DNA of 64,000 bases, taken from Gemmatimonadaceae bacterium (GTDB lineage: Bacteria; Gemmatimonadota; Gemmatimonadetes; Gemmatimonadales; Gemmatimonadaceae). How positions within the stretch are numbered: the first letter of the stretch is position 1; every line of letters starts with the position of its first letter. Both the position numbers and the translations under genes were made by a program. The stretch lies in the NCBI GenBank assembly GCA_035606695.1, contig DATNEW010000032.1:21542-85541 (forward strand). Direction: 5' to 3'. The notes below the pieces were generated by a model. The model saw only the letters and a list, made by a program, of their open reading frames with translations, was not told where the DNA came from and ran no database searches. Of the stretch, positions 1-9,800 are shown piece after piece.

Positions 1-2155
1 CCTTATTCGGCAGCACGCTGGCCGGCGGGCTGATCGTGCCGTCCGTGCCCGTGGTCGCGTCGACGGCCGTGATCACGGTCCCGTTGACCGATGAGACGAT
101 GTGAATCGGAACGTTCCCAACCCCGTTGCCGAGCGAGTCGGCCGTCTTGATCGACGGCAGCGTCGTCGGCGGAGAACCCGCGACGTAGGTGATCGTCGGC
201 GATCCGACGATCAGCAGCTGCGCCGCCGGCGACTGAGCGACATTGAACGCCGTGCTCGTGGACGTTGACGTGAACAACGGCGTACTCGCGACGAGCGTGT
301 AGCCGGTCCCCGTGCGATCGATTGACAAATTGCTAAACGTCGCCACGCCGCCTGACGCGGTCGCGCCCCCTCCACTCAGCACCGCGCCGCTCGTGCCACC
401 CGCCAGCGTGAGCTGTACCGCCGCGGCCGACGCCGTGAGATTTCCGAACGCGTCGGTGATCGCGATCTGCGGCGCCGGAGTCAGCGCGACGTGCGTGGCG
501 CCATTCGCGGGTTGCGTGCGCCACACGAGCGCCGCCGGGACTCCAGGGCTCACCGTTGCGGTGAACGATGCAGTCTTTCCACCTGCGGTCGCCGATGCCG
601 ACGCGGCACCCGTCTTCGTGCCGAGCGTGAGCGTCGCTGAAGTCTGCCCGGTGGCGTCCGTCGTCGTGCTCGTCGCGATCGTGCCATTCACCGCGGTCCA
701 CGCCACCGCCGTGCCCGCGACGGGATTCCCGCTCGCGTCGGTGACGCGCACGATAAACGGCGACGCCAACGCCTCACCGGCGCGGCCTGACTGCCCGCTG
801 CCGGAGAGCGCCGCGACGTTCGCGGGGCCACCCGATACCGCCGTTGCCGTGAACGACACCGGCGAGCTCACGCCCGATACCGACGCGGAAATCGTCTCGC
901 TGCCGGGCGTGCCGCCCAGCGTGTACCTGATGCTCGCCGTGCCGTCCGACCCCGTCGTCGACGTCGCCGCGCTCAGGGCGCCCGCGCCCGTGCGCGACCA
1001 GCTCACCGTGGTACCCGACACCGGATTGTTGAACTGATCGCTCACTTTCACGACGAACGCGCTCTTGAGCGCGTGGCCCACAGTGTCGGTCTGCCCACCG
1101 CCCGAGACCGCGGCGATCGCCGCGGCCGCGCCCGCGGTCGCCGTCTCCGAAATACCAATGCTGAACGCGCCGGCCGTCGCCGCGAAGGCTTGCGGTCCGG
1201 CCGCGTTGCCAAGGTGCAGCGTCGTCGAGGCGCGACCGCTCGCATCCGTGACTGCGCTCGTCGTTCCAACGCTTCCACCCGCGGGCGCCGAGAAGATCAC
1301 GCTGACGCCGGCTACGCCGACGCCGTCGCTCGCGTTCACCTGAACGGTAGCCGCCGTCGGCAATGCGCTGCCGACGACGCCCGTCTGGCCGCCGCCGCTC
1401 ACGAGGGAAATCGATGCGGCGGGCAGCGTGATCGTCGCCGCGGCGTTGTCACTGATGCCCGTCGGAGTAGACGCGGTGATCGTGACCGTGCCGCGCCGTC
1501 CCGCGGGCGTGAGACCGCCCGTCGATGAAATGCTCGCGAGACCGGCGTCCGACGTCGTCCATGAAATGAACGGCACCGTGATCGCCGCGTTATTCGAGTC
1601 GACCGCGGTCACGCTGAACGACGTGGTCTGCGACGACAGCAGCGTCACCGTCTTGGGCGACACCGAGATGTGCGCCACCCGCGCGCCTGGGCCGACGTAG
1701 CTGATGGTGATCTGCTGCCCACCCGCGGGCGGCGTTCCTCCCGGCGGATACGACTGCACCTCAGCATGGCCGCTATAGACGATGCCCGAAGGTCCGCGAT
1801 ACTGAAGCGCAGCGTCGAACCGCTGGCCGTCCGTCTGCACCGGCACCAGCAAGTCGATCGAGGTGTCCGCCGACGCCTGCGTGAAATGGATGACCGTGTC
1901 CTTCACGATCACCGTGGTATCCGGGAAGCCGCGCAGCACCAGCCGCAGCGAGTCGTACGTGATCCCGAAGTCCGCCGCATGCTCGGCCACATAGGTCGCC
2001 GTCTTATTGAAGACCGGCGCGAATCCGATCCGGCCGAAGGTCGCGCTCGTGTTCGGACCAAGTCCCTGTTTCACGCCCGCGATCGGCGTGTCCGAGCACG
2101 TGGCGAGTCCAATCGCCAGAAACAGAGCCGTCAGGGAGCGAGCAGGAATGCGCAT
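1..2155 (-). CDS. Ig-like repeat surface protein, C-terminus cut off by window edge
   Basis: The frame opens with ATG at 2155 and stays open to base 1, giving more than 717 residues without a stop. A hydrophobic N-terminal segment (MRIPARSLTALFLAIGLATC) looks like a signal peptide. The Cys could be lipidated, but the Thr just before it is not a canonical lipobox residue. After an N-terminal domain of about 130 residues come repeated modules of about 95 residues. They are rich in Val, Thr, Ser and Gly and carry recurring VSGGGQ and DASGRASTTL-type motifs, typical of bacterial Ig-like (Big) domains. An extracellular structural or adhesive role is inferred from the family. It is a tandem paralogue of the next upstream gene on the same strand (4595 to 2367); the N-terminal domains align (FAPVFN... 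versus FAPSAN...). No catalytic motif is visible. The true C-terminus lies outside the window. Confidence 0.8.
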   Translation of the reverse strand, partial: MRIPARSLTALFLAIGLATCSDTPIAGVKQGLGPNTSATFGRIGFAPVFNKTATYVAEHAADFGITYDSLRLVLRGFPDTTVIVKDTVIHFTQASADTSIDLLVPVQTDGQRFDAALQYRGPSGIVYSGHAEVQSYPPGGTPPAGGQQITISYVGPGARVAHISVSPKTVTLLSSQTTSFSVTAVDSNNAAITVPFISWTTSDAGLASISSTGGLTPAGRRGTVTITASTPTGISDNAAATITLPAASISLVSGGGQTGVVGSALPTAATVQVNASDGVGVAGVSVIFSAPAGGSVGTTSAVTDASGRASTTLHLGNAAGPQAFAATAGAFSIGISETATAGAAAAIAAVSGGGQTDTVGHALKSAFVVKVSDQFNNPVSGTTVSWSRTGAGALSAATSTTGSDGTASIRYTLGGTPGSETISASVSGVSSPVSFTATAVSGGPANVAALSGSGQSGRAGEALASPFIVRVTDASGNPVAGTAVAWTAVNGTIATSTTTDATGQTSATLTLGTKTGAASASATAGGKTASFTATVSPGVPAALVWRTQPANGATHVALTPAPQIAITDAFGNLTASAAAVQLTLAGGTSGAVLSGGGATASGGVATFSNLSIDRTGTGYTLVASTPLFTSTSTSTAFNVAQSPAAQLLIVGSPTITYVAGSPPTTLPSIKTADSLGNGVGNVPIHIVSSVNGTVITAVDATTGTDGTISPPASVLPNK

Positions 2156-2188
2156 CGGGGGAGTTGAGGGCGGACAAAAAACGACGGC

Positions 2189-2213
2189 GCGTTCCACCAC
2201 CGTGGTGAAACGC
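2189..2213. promoter_or_regulatory. 25-bp palindrome upstream of an Ig-like gene
   Basis: GCGTTCCACCAC at 2189-2200 and GTGGTGAAACGC at 2202-2213 form a near-perfect inverted repeat around one central base, with one mismatch. It lies 34 bp upstream of the start at 2155, between the two tandem Ig-like genes. The almost absent loop favours a protein-binding operator over an RNA hairpin. No T-run follows on either strand. The function is inferred from symmetry and position only. Confidence 0.4.
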
Positions 2214-2366
2214 TCCAATGTCGGCGCTAGCGAGCGTCTATTGTGTGCCTTGGGTCGCCGAAACGTCAACTATAGATGTCACAGTCGGCATGCGACCTAC
2301 GTCACAACGTTGGGAGTCAAAGTTCTAAACACCAGATAATCATACACTTACAGCCGAGGAGCGAGC

Positions 2367-4595
2367 TCATGGCGTGACCGTTACAGTCACGCCAATCAGC
2401 GCCCCGGGAACCGCACTGCTGGTTGCGCTCACATCGAACACGCCGGGCACGTTCGGCATCCGCGCGCTGAGCGTCACGAAACCGCTCGCGTCGGTGGCGA
2501 TATCCGTCGTCAGGAGCACCGTGGACGTTCCATCGAGCGTCACCACGAAGTGCACCGGAATTCCGGCCACACCATTGCCGAACGCATCGGCCACCTCGAG
2601 CTGCGGCGACGTCACCACGCTGCCCGCCGCGACGGTAACCGACGTCGCCGTCGGAGGAATCAACAGAAGTTGAGTCGGGCTTCCGGCCGTGACCCCGAAC
2701 TGCGCGCTTTCAACGCTCGCACCGAACAGCGACGTGCTGGCGCGCAGCGAATAGCCGGTCCCAACGCGATTGATCGTCAGTCCGTCGAACGTCGCTATGC
2801 CGCCGCTCGCACTTTGACTCGCGCCGCCGCTCAGCACTGCCCCCGAAACTCCGCCGGCGAGCGACACCGAGACCGTCGCATTCGAACCGGCGAGATTTCC
2901 GAACTCGTCGACGATCGCCACCTGAGGCGCCGGAGAAAGTGCGATACCCGCACGACCCGAGCTCGGTTGGGTGAGCCACTCGATCGCGACACCAGGCCCC
3001 GGATTGGCCGCCGCGACGAACGTTACTGCGCGGCCGTTCGGAAGACTCGCCGTTGCCGTCACGTCGCCCGACGTCGTACCCAACATCAACCGCGCCGAGG
3101 TTTGACCGTGCGCGTCGGTCGTCGTTGTCGGCTCGATGGAACCGCCGGTGGAAGACCAGCGAATGGTCGCGCCGCCGACGAGGTTGCCGGCGTCGTCGGT
3201 CACGCGAACGACGAGCGGTTGCGCAAGCATGGAGTTCACGACACCAATCTGTGCGTTGCCCGAGACAGCGACGATGCGCGTTGGCGGCGTCGTGGCCGAC
3301 ACTATGAACGAGGCACTGCCGCTTACGCCGGCGACCGATGCGCTGACCGTGTCACTGCCGGCGATGCTGCCAAGCGTGTACGACACACTCGCCGCGCCGT
3401 CGGTGTTCGTGACCGAAGACGGTACGCCGAGCGCGCCCGATCCAGCTCGAGACCAATTGACGGTGACGCTGCCAACGCCGTTGCCGAACCGATCCGTGAC
3501 TCGCGCGACAAGCGGATTGGCCAGCGTGTGGCGGACCGTGTCACTCTGGCCGCCGCCCGCCGCCGCCACGATCGCCGCCGCATCACCGGCAAGCGCATTC
3601 TCGGCGAACGATGCGGTGAGCGCGCCGGCCGATGCCGCGAATGATTGCGGGCCGGAGGTTGAGCCGAGTTGAAGCGTCGTCGACGCGCGACCCGAAGCGT
3701 CGGTGACGACGGTGATGGCGCTGCTCGCACCGACCGCTCCGCCCGCGCCCGCCGTGAGCGTCACGGCGACGCCCGGAACGCCAAGCCCGTCGGCCGCGTT
3801 CACCTGCACGATGACGGGATTCGCGAGCGTGGAGCCTACCTTGCCGGATTGGCCCCCGCCGCTGACGATAGTAAGGCTCGCCGGAGGCGGCGTGACGGCG
3901 AGCGGCACGCTCACGCTCGCACCCGACGCCGCCGTCGCCGTGATCGTCACGGCACCTCGGCGCGCACCGGCGGTCACGACGCCGGCGTTCGACACCGTGG
4001 CGATCGTGTTGTCGGACGACGTCCAGGCGAGCCGCGGCAGATCGACCGCGCTATTAGAGGAATCAAATGCCGAAACGCTCAATGCGAGCGTCTGCGAGGC
4101 CAGGACTCCTGCCGGCGTGCCGCTACTCGCGAGCCGGGCGACGTTGGCTCCGGGGCCGGCGTACGTCGTTTCGATGCGCTGGGGCGATGGGGTCTGGCCG
4201 CGTGTGTAGGACTGCAGCACGCCGTGTCCGCGGAAGTACGCGGTGATTCCAGCGCGATACTCCACGCGAACGTCGAAGCGTTCGCCGTTGGACTGCACCG
4301 GGACCGTGAGCCCGTCCATGACGTCGGCGGTGGGTACGGCGAGGGAATACGTCGTGTCGACGATGACGGCCGTCGAATCGGACAGCCGGCGAACCGTCAA
4401 ATGGAACGAATCGACCGCGATGCCGAGCTCGGTGGCGTGGGTCAGCGCGAAGTTGGCGCTCGGGGCGAACCCGGCGTCGACCAGCAGGCTCGCCGGCTGT
4501 GGGTGACTCGCGGTGGGAGCGTCTCCGCTGCACGCGACGGCCAGGCCCAACGCGGCCAGGCACAGGCGCATGAGGGGTGTAACTCTATTCAACAT
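2367..4595 (-). CDS. Ig-like repeat lipoprotein/surface protein
   Basis: 742 residues from ATG 4595. The frame is open further upstream, but the signal peptide begins here (MLNRVTPLMRLCLAALGLAV, then AC). An Ala-Cys with Ser-Gly-Asp following suggests lipoprotein processing. After an N-terminal domain of about 140 residues, at least five Ig-like modules follow, each about 95 residues and marked by GGGQSG, ANPVIVQV and ASGRAS-type motifs. These are Big-type repeats seen in adhesins and other exported proteins. The protein ends in VTVTVTP, consistent with a final beta strand, and has no C-terminal anchor or sorting signal. It is the upstream member of a tandem duplicated pair and is separated from the next copy by 211 bp that contain a palindrome. 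ATG at 4571 is an alternative start. The function is not established by sequence. Confidence 0.82.
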   Translation of the reverse strand: MLNRVTPLMRLCLAALGLAVACSGDAPTASHPQPASLLVDAGFAPSANFALTHATELGIAVDSFHLTVRRLSDSTAVIVDTTYSLAVPTADVMDGLTVPVQSNGERFDVRVEYRAGITAYFRGHGVLQSYTRGQTPSPQRIETTYAGPGANVARLASSGTPAGVLASQTLALSVSAFDSSNSAVDLPRLAWTSSDNTIATVSNAGVVTAGARRGAVTITATAASGASVSVPLAVTPPPASLTIVSGGGQSGKVGSTLANPVIVQVNAADGLGVPGVAVTLTAGAGGAVGASSAITVVTDASGRASTTLQLGSTSGPQSFAASAGALTASFAENALAGDAAAIVAAAGGGQSDTVRHTLANPLVARVTDRFGNGVGSVTVNWSRAGSGALGVPSSVTNTDGAASVSYTLGSIAGSDTVSASVAGVSGSASFIVSATTPPTRIVAVSGNAQIGVVNSMLAQPLVVRVTDDAGNLVGGATIRWSSTGGSIEPTTTTDAHGQTSARLMLGTTSGDVTATASLPNGRAVTFVAAANPGPGVAIEWLTQPSSGRAGIALSPAPQVAIVDEFGNLAGSNATVSVSLAGGVSGAVLSGGASQSASGGIATFDGLTINRVGTGYSLRASTSLFGASVESAQFGVTAGSPTQLLLIPPTATSVTVAAGSVVTSPQLEVADAFGNGVAGIPVHFVVTLDGTSTVLLTTDIATDASGFVTLSARMPNVPGVFDVSATSSAVPGALIGVTVTVTP

Positions 4596-4681
4596 TACTT
4601 CGATGGGTGTGCGGCGTCTCGAGCGCGGCCAGACACGCGGCGCGCGGTAAACGTTTGACGACTCATCGCTGCATAAGATAC

Positions 4682-4706
4682 GAAAAGACCGGCACTTAGC
4701 CGGTCT
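4682..4706 (-). terminator. Rho-independent terminator of the E1 gene
   Basis: AGACCGGC (4686-4693) and GCCGGTCT (4699-4706) make a perfect 8-bp stem with a 5-nt loop. Read on the minus strand the stem is followed by TTTTCG. It sits 31 bp beyond the E1 stop codon and upstream of the Ig-like gene, so it separates the two transcripts. Confidence 0.65.
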
Positions 4707-4736
4707 ATTCGGAATCACAAATATGCGTGAATTAGT

Positions 4737-6845
4737 CTAGAAACGGACTATTTCCTGACAAGCTCGCTTGACGTCGTCGATTTGCGGAAGGATCGCGTCC
4801 TCGAGCTGGGGCGCATATCCCACCCACGTGTCGGCGGACGCGATCCGCTTCACCGGCGCATCCAGCCACGCGAAACAGTCGTCCGCGATGCGCGCCGCGA
4901 TTTCGGCGCCATAGCCCCACGAGATCGAATCTTCGTACAGCACGATCGCGCGGCTGGTCTTCTTCACCGACTCATACACCGCGTCCTGATCCCACGGCGA
5001 CAGCGAGCGCAGGTCGATCACTTCGGCGGAAATTCCCTCGTCCGCCAGCTGATTCGCCGCGGCAAACGCGCGCTGCACCGTGGCGCCGTACGTCACGATC
5101 GTCACGTCCGTGCCTTCGCGAACGATCTTCGCCTTGCCGAACGGAATCATGAAGTTCGGACCCGGATACGCCGCCTTGTTGTAGGTCTGGCGATACAGGT
5201 GCTTGTGCTCGAGGAAGATCACGGGATCCTCGCAGCGAATGGCCGTGCGCAGCAGGCCGTTCGCGTCGAGCGCCGTCGCGGGACAGATCACGCGCAGGCC
5301 GGGGCAATGAGTAAACAGTGAAGCGCCCGTCTGCGAGTGGTAGATCGCGCCGCGGATGTAGCCGCCGTAGGTGACGCGAATGACCACGGGAGAGGCGTAG
5401 TCGCCGTTGGATCGCCAGCGCATGGTCGCGAGCTCGTCGCGGATCTGCATGTACGCCGGCCAGATGTAGTCGAAGAACTGGACTTCGACGACGGGCTTGA
5501 ATCCGCGCACGGCCAGGCCGATCGCGCGCCCGACGATCGTCGCTTCGGCCAGCGGCGAGTTGAACACGCGCGTGCTGCCGAATTCCTTCTGCAGCCCCCA
5601 CGTCACCTTGAACACGCCGCCTTTGCCCTTGACCTTGCCCAGGTGCTGCTCGCGCGAGACGTCGGCGACGTCCTCGCCGAACATGAGTATTTTCTCATTG
5701 CGCCGCAGCTCGTCCTTCATGCAGGCGTTGAGCAGATCCACCATCGTCGTCTCGTTGCCCGAGAACTGGGGATCGTCCTCGGTGTCGAACTGCTCGCTCG
5801 TCGGATCGACGTCGGGCGAGTAGAGATCCGTGAGGATCGTGTCCGCCCCAGGCTGTTGGGCGGCAAGCGCGGCGTCGGTCGCGGCGAGCACTTCGGCCTC
5901 GACTTCTTCCTGAATGCGCGCGATGTCCGCATCGGTCGCGTGCCCCTCGGCGACGAGCCACTTGGGGAACTGCGTCACCGGATCGCGGCCCGCTTCGGCC
6001 TCGCGCTCCTCGGCCGGCTTGTACATCACTTCGTCGTCGGACAGCGAGTGCGAGTACGGGCGAATGACGTGCGCGTGCACCAGCGCCGGGCCCTTCCGCT
6101 TGCGCGCGTAGTCGACGGCGCGCTGCATGGCCTCGTAGCTCGCGATGAGATCGCAGCCGTCGACTTCTTCCACGTACAGCCCGGGGAACGACTTCACGAG
6201 CTTGGAGATGCTGCCGCCCGCCGTGTTCACCTCGACCGGCACCGAGATGGCGTAGCCGTTGTCCTCGACGATGTAGACGATCGGCACTTTCAGGTTGCAC
6301 GCGTTGTTCAGCGACTCCCAGAACTCACCCTCGCTCGTCGTGCCGTCGCCGGTGGTGCAGAGCACGACTTCGTCTTTCTCGAAGCCTTCGGTGATGCCGA
6401 GCTGCTTGGCGCGCACGATCGCTTCGGCGCTGCCGACCGCCTGCAGGAACTGCGTTCCCGTCGGCGACGACGTCGAGACGATGTTGAGTTTTTTGTGGCC
6501 CCAGTGGCTCGGCATCTGGCGGCCGCCGGAGTTGGGATCGTTCACCGCGCCAACGGCCGAGAGCAGCATCTCCTCGCCGGTCATGCCGAGCTGCAGGCAG
6601 AGCGCGCGGTCGCGGTAGTAGAGGTAGTACCAGTCGTACGACGGCCGCAGCACGAACCCCGCGGCCGTCATGATCGCTTCATGCCCCGCGCTCGAGATCT
6701 GGAAGAAGATCTTGTTCTGGCGCTTGAGCTGGATCTCCTTGTCGTCCAAGCGGCGCGACAGGAGCATGGTCTTGTACGCGCCCACGAGCTGGTCGCGGGT
6801 CAGGCCGGCGGTCGTCTTCCGCTCGGCGCGGGTCGAGGTAGCCAT
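4737..6845 (-). CDS. 2-oxoacid dehydrogenase E1, fused alpha and beta subunits
   Basis: 702 residues from ATG 6845. An in-frame extension upstream is repeat DNA and is not credible coding sequence. The N-terminal half is an E1-alpha domain with the thiamine-diphosphate motif ([11 protein letters not shown] ... EDNGYAIS). The C-terminal half, from about residue 350, is a transketolase-like E1-beta domain ([21 protein letters not shown], then the C-terminal swivel domain [10 protein letters not shown]). Fused E1 proteins of this type decarboxylate branched-chain 2-oxoacids or pyruvate and pass the acyl group to a lipoyl E2. The substrate cannot be decided from sequence alone; the branched-chain type is the closer resemblance. 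No E2 or E3 gene is adjacent, so the partners must be encoded elsewhere. A terminator hairpin follows the stop codon. Confidence 0.9.
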   Translation of the reverse strand: MATSTRAERKTTAGLTRDQLVGAYKTMLLSRRLDDKEIQLKRQNKIFFQISSAGHEAIMTAAGFVLRPSYDWYYLYYRDRALCLQLGMTGEEMLLSAVGAVNDPNSGGRQMPSHWGHKKLNIVSTSSPTGTQFLQAVGSAEAIVRAKQLGITEGFEKDEVVLCTTGDGTTSEGEFWESLNNACNLKVPIVYIVEDNGYAISVPVEVNTAGGSISKLVKSFPGLYVEEVDGCDLIASYEAMQRAVDYARKRKGPALVHAHVIRPYSHSLSDDEVMYKPAEEREAEAGRDPVTQFPKWLVAEGHATDADIARIQEEVEAEVLAATDAALAAQQPGADTILTDLYSPDVDPTSEQFDTEDDPQFSGNETTMVDLLNACMKDELRRNEKILMFGEDVADVSREQHLGKVKGKGGVFKVTWGLQKEFGSTRVFNSPLAEATIVGRAIGLAVRGFKPVVEVQFFDYIWPAYMQIRDELATMRWRSNGDYASPVVIRVTYGGYIRGAIYHSQTGASLFTHCPGLRVICPATALDANGLLRTAIRCEDPVIFLEHKHLYRQTYNKAAYPGPNFMIPFGKAKIVREGTDVTIVTYGATVQRAFAAANQLADEGISAEVIDLRSLSPWDQDAVYESVKKTSRAIVLYEDSISWGYGAEIAARIADDCFAWLDAPVKRIASADTWVGYAPQLEDAILPQIDDVKRACQEIVRF

Positions 6846-6861
6846 GCCTTGGAAAATAGGG

Positions 6862-6986
6862 GAGCGCTGGGCGATGGGCGATGGGCGCTGGGCGATGGGC
6901 GGAACCGCAAAGGGCGACGGAGAAGATTCCGTCGCCCTTGGGTTTTGACGCCCAACGCCCAACGCCCAACGCCCAGCGCCCAGCGC
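6862..6986. repeat. Hairpin core with mirrored TGGGCG-type tandem arms
   Basis: The core AAGGGCGACGGA (6910-6921) pairs perfectly with TCCGTCGCCCTT (6928-6939). On the left are tandem heptamers TGGGCGA/TGGGCGC (6868-6901). On the right are their complements CGCCCAA/CGCCCAG (6950-6986), so the whole element is one large imperfect inverted repeat. It begins at the diguanylate cyclase stop codon (6989) and ends just before the E1 start (6845); both genes read leftwards. The same 12-bp core occurs at 31340-31366. It may serve as a transcription terminator for the cyclase gene, but there is no strong T-run. Confidence 0.75.
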
Positions 6987-6988
6987 GG

Positions 6989-8689
6989 CTACGCCGCAGC
7001 TCTGTTTCCGCCTGACTGCTTCGCCGTGTACATGGCCGCGTCCGCCGCGCGGAGCAGCTCGACCGCGCCGAGTGGCGTCTCGCCAGGCGTGCCGACGCGC
7101 GTGTCGGCGATGCCAATGCTGGCGCCGACGCGCAGCTTCTGACCGTCGAATTCGATCGCGTTCTCGAGCGACGCCAGAATGCGGTCGGCAACGTTCGTGA
7201 CTTCCTCGTGATCGCGAACCTCGAGCAGGATCGCGAACTCGTCGCCGCCAAGGCGCGCGATCAGGTCGCTGTTGCGCGTCGAGTCACGCAGGCGTTCGGC
7301 GACCGCGACGAGCACCGCATCGCCGGCGGCGTGACCGTAGCGGTCATTGACCGGTTTGAATCCGTCGAGGTCGATGAACAGCACCGCGATCTGCCGTACC
7401 GCGCCAAGCCGCGGATTGATCGACCCCGGCTCGAGCACCTCTGAGAGACGCGACTCGAAGCGCGCGCGATTGACCAATCCCGTCAGCGAATCGTGCTCGG
7501 CGCGATGGGCCAGCAGCGCCTCGCGATTGCGGCGATCGGTGACGTCGCGGATGAGATACTGCGCGGTTCCCTCGCTCGCGTCGGCGATCTCGGCGACGTC
7601 GACGTGAAGGATGGTGCCATCCACTCGCTTCCAGCGCGCCGGACGCGGCGCCGTCTTGAGCTGATCGACGCGCGAGTCGGTCTCGAATTCGAGGAACTGC
7701 TCGATCGGCACACCGATGACGTCGTATCGCGACTTGGCGCCGCTCAACGCGAGCGCCGCGCTGTTCGCGAACTTGATGCTCGAGCGAGAGCACATGATCA
7801 CGCCGTCGGGCGACAGGTCCACGAGCCGGCGATAACGCTCGTCGTTCGACTTCTGCGCCTCGAGCGTCGACTTGATGTACGCCGACACCGAGCTGGCAAG
7901 CTCGCGCAGCTCCACGCCGTCGAGCTTCAACGTCTCGATCGGCTTGTCGGTGCTGCCGTCCTTGATCTGACTGGTGATGGCGTGAATACGCGCGCCGAGC
8001 GTGGTGTCGATCTGCTTCCACGAGCTCCAGCCGACGAGCACGAGGAGCGCGTACGAAATGATGAGGAGAATCCACGCCGTCGCCGTCGCTTGATCGGCGA
8101 GATACTCGGCATCGATGCCCGCGACGACCATTTGCGTCGCCGATCGCGCGCCGACCAGCACCGGCTCCGCAACGAGCAGGAACGGACGGCCGCCGATCGC
8201 GACCGCGTACTCAGCGCCCGAGCGCGTTGGCCAGGACGTCGCGAGCCGACGCTTCACGTCGCTCGTCGACAACCCGTTGTCGACGTCGATCAGGCAGTTG
8301 CCGGCACACCCAGGCTCGCCGAAGGCCACGAACGCGACGCTCGGGTCTTTCGCGCGAAACAGTGTGAGCTTGAGCGGACCTTCGAGCGCGACGCGCGCCG
8401 GTCCGGTCCGCGCGAGCTCGCCGGCAAGTCCGCGAACGCCGCTCTCATGACGCTGTCGCAGCTCGCTCAATCCCGTGTGAACGACGGAGACTGTCGCCAC
8501 CGCGACGAGCAGCGCGAAGCCGAGCCCGAGCACCAGGACCGTGCGCAGCGACAGCACGGTCGCGATCGCGCGCGCCCGATGCGGCAGCCAGATGACCGCC
8601 GCCAGCAGCGCGAGCGGGACGAACGCCGCCAACCCCAGCGGAAGCCAGGCATGGATGGCGAGTGGGATCTGACTGGGCCAAAAGCTCAT
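6989..8689 (-). CDS. Membrane PAS-GGDEF diguanylate cyclase
   Basis: 566 residues from ATG 8689. Predicted membrane segments lie at about 17-36, 48-70 and 204-222, enclosing a periplasmic sensor region (about 71-203) with two Cys (128, 132). A HAMP-like linker and a PAS domain (about 282-385) precede the GGDEF domain. The catalytic GGDEF signature is intact at 481-485. An RxxD inhibitory site (RNSD, 472-475) sits exactly five residues before it, so product inhibition by c-di-GMP is expected from family knowledge. The enzyme would make c-di-GMP from two GTP in response to an unknown extracytoplasmic signal. It is divergent from the HIT gene. A large repeat hairpin follows its stop codon. Confidence 0.92.
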   Translation of the reverse strand: MSFWPSQIPLAIHAWLPLGLAAFVPLALLAAVIWLPHRARAIATVLSLRTVLVLGLGFALLVAVATVSVVHTGLSELRQRHESGVRGLAGELARTGPARVALEGPLKLTLFRAKDPSVAFVAFGEPGCAGNCLIDVDNGLSTSDVKRRLATSWPTRSGAEYAVAIGGRPFLLVAEPVLVGARSATQMVVAGIDAEYLADQATATAWILLIISYALLVLVGWSSWKQIDTTLGARIHAITSQIKDGSTDKPIETLKLDGVELRELASSVSAYIKSTLEAQKSNDERYRRLVDLSPDGVIMCSRSSIKFANSAALALSGAKSRYDVIGVPIEQFLEFETDSRVDQLKTAPRPARWKRVDGTILHVDVAEIADASEGTAQYLIRDVTDRRNREALLAHRAEHDSLTGLVNRARFESRLSEVLEPGSINPRLGAVRQIAVLFIDLDGFKPVNDRYGHAAGDAVLVAVAERLRDSTRNSDLIARLGGDEFAILLEVRDHEEVTNVADRILASLENAIEFDGQKLRVGASIGIADTRVGTPGETPLGAVELLRAADAAMYTAKQSGGNRAAA

Positions 8690-8758
8690 GGGGCTAAGTG
8701 TCGGCCGAGGCCGGTACGGGCTTGAGCCCCGGCCCTTGGCACCGTGCATGCGTTTTCC

Positions 8759-9517
8759 ATGGATATGGACAACCAACGTTCGGCCGGCGCGTCCGGCGGT
8801 GCGGGGCAGCGAGAGCCTCACTGTACGTTTTGCGATCTGATCCACGGCGCCGCCGAGGTCTCGATCTGCCACGAGGACTCGGATGCCATCGCGTTCATGG
8901 ACATCCAGCCCGTGAACAACGGCCACGTGCTGGTCATCCCGCGTCAGCATTACGAATCGCTGCTCGACGTGCCGCAGGAGCTTGGCGCGCACCTGTTTCA
9001 CATCACGATGCGGTTGGCCAACGCGGTTCGCCACGTGAGCGGCTGTGAGGATCTCAACATCGTCGTGAACAGCGGCAAAGCCGCGGGCCAGGACGAACCC
9101 CACTATCACGTGCACATCATTCCGCGGCGTGAGGGCGACGGCTTCGACATTCCGCTGCCGTTCAACGGCTCGGAAATGCCGGACCGCACGGTGCTCGACG
9201 CGTATGCGGCGCGCATCATCGCGGCGCTCCGCGATCCGATGCGCATCGAAGGCTCGCACGGGCATGGCGGCGCGTCGTCTGAAACGAAGCCGGCGTTGAG
9301 GTCGACGACCACGGAGCGGCCCACGCTGCGCGCCTCGGACGTGACCGAGGAACGTGCCGTTGCGTTGCCGATGTTCAACGAGTCGAACGACGAGTCGACA
9401 TCGGAGAGGCTGCCGTCCGAGCCGGGGCAGCGCCGCGGCGGACAATGGCGGGTATTCGAGGGTGCTCACGGCGAGTTGAAGTACGAACCGTTGGGCGACG
9501 CCGCCGACAAACCGTGA
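8759..9517 (+). CDS. HIT-family nucleotide hydrolase/transferase
   Basis: 252 residues from ATG 8759. GTG 8744 and ATG 8765 are alternative starts, and none has a strong ribosome-binding site. Residues 20-140 are a classic HIT domain: a CTFC zinc-type pair near the start, NNGHVLVIPRQHY, and the histidine triad H115-x-H117-x-H119 in PHYHVHIIPRR, where the middle His is the expected nucleophile. Family members hydrolyse AMP- or NMP-linked substrates or Ap4A. The roughly 110 residues after the HIT domain are not part of the usual 110-150-residue protein. They are low in recognisable motifs, charged and probably disordered. The gene is divergent from the diguanylate cyclase. Confidence 0.88.
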   Translation: MDMDNQRSAGASGGAGQREPHCTFCDLIHGAAEVSICHEDSDAIAFMDIQPVNNGHVLVIPRQHYESLLDVPQELGAHLFHITMRLANAVRHVSGCEDLNIVVNSGKAAGQDEPHYHVHIIPRREGDGFDIPLPFNGSEMPDRTVLDAYAARIIAALRDPMRIEGSHGHGGASSETKPALRSTTTERPTLRASDVTEERAVALPMFNESNDESTSERLPSEPGQRRGGQWRVFEGAHGELKYEPLGDAADKP

Positions 9518-9745
9518 TGATCGCGTGAAGTAATTGTTGTGTTGGCCTCTTGCGCGTTTCGTTGCCTGCATGCATTTGTACGGCGCGTGCGGCGGCTGCG
9601 TCTTGCGGCGGTTGCATGACCTACCGGAGGCCGATGAGCCCACTCGTCCGACATCGACAGTCGAGTCGAGCGCCGCGATCGCGAGAGCGGCGTGAGTGGT
9701 TTGCCTCCGCGATTCCCTCTGTTGCCGCATCATCTCAGATCGGCG

Positions 9746-9795
9746 CGACGCCCCGCCTTCGGGACCCATTCCCGTGGCGGGGCGTCGCCTTTTTA
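9746..9795 (+). terminator. Strong Rho-independent terminator
   Basis: CGACGCCCCGCC (9746-9757) pairs perfectly with GGCGGGGCGTCG (9776-9787), an 18-nt loop apart. The loop itself has a small GGGACCCATTCCC hairpin. It is followed by CCTTTTTAG. It is about 230 bp after the HIT stop codon and immediately before the HNH start, so it ends HIT transcription or acts as a leader attenuator for the HNH gene. The 228 bp between the HIT stop and this hairpin show no convincing gene. Confidence 0.75.
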
Positions 9796-9800
9796 GCGAG

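Noticed and set aside
5337..7142. 601-codon open frame on the plus strand
   Set aside because: Antisense to the E1 gene and the repeat beside it; composition is typical of a shadow frame.
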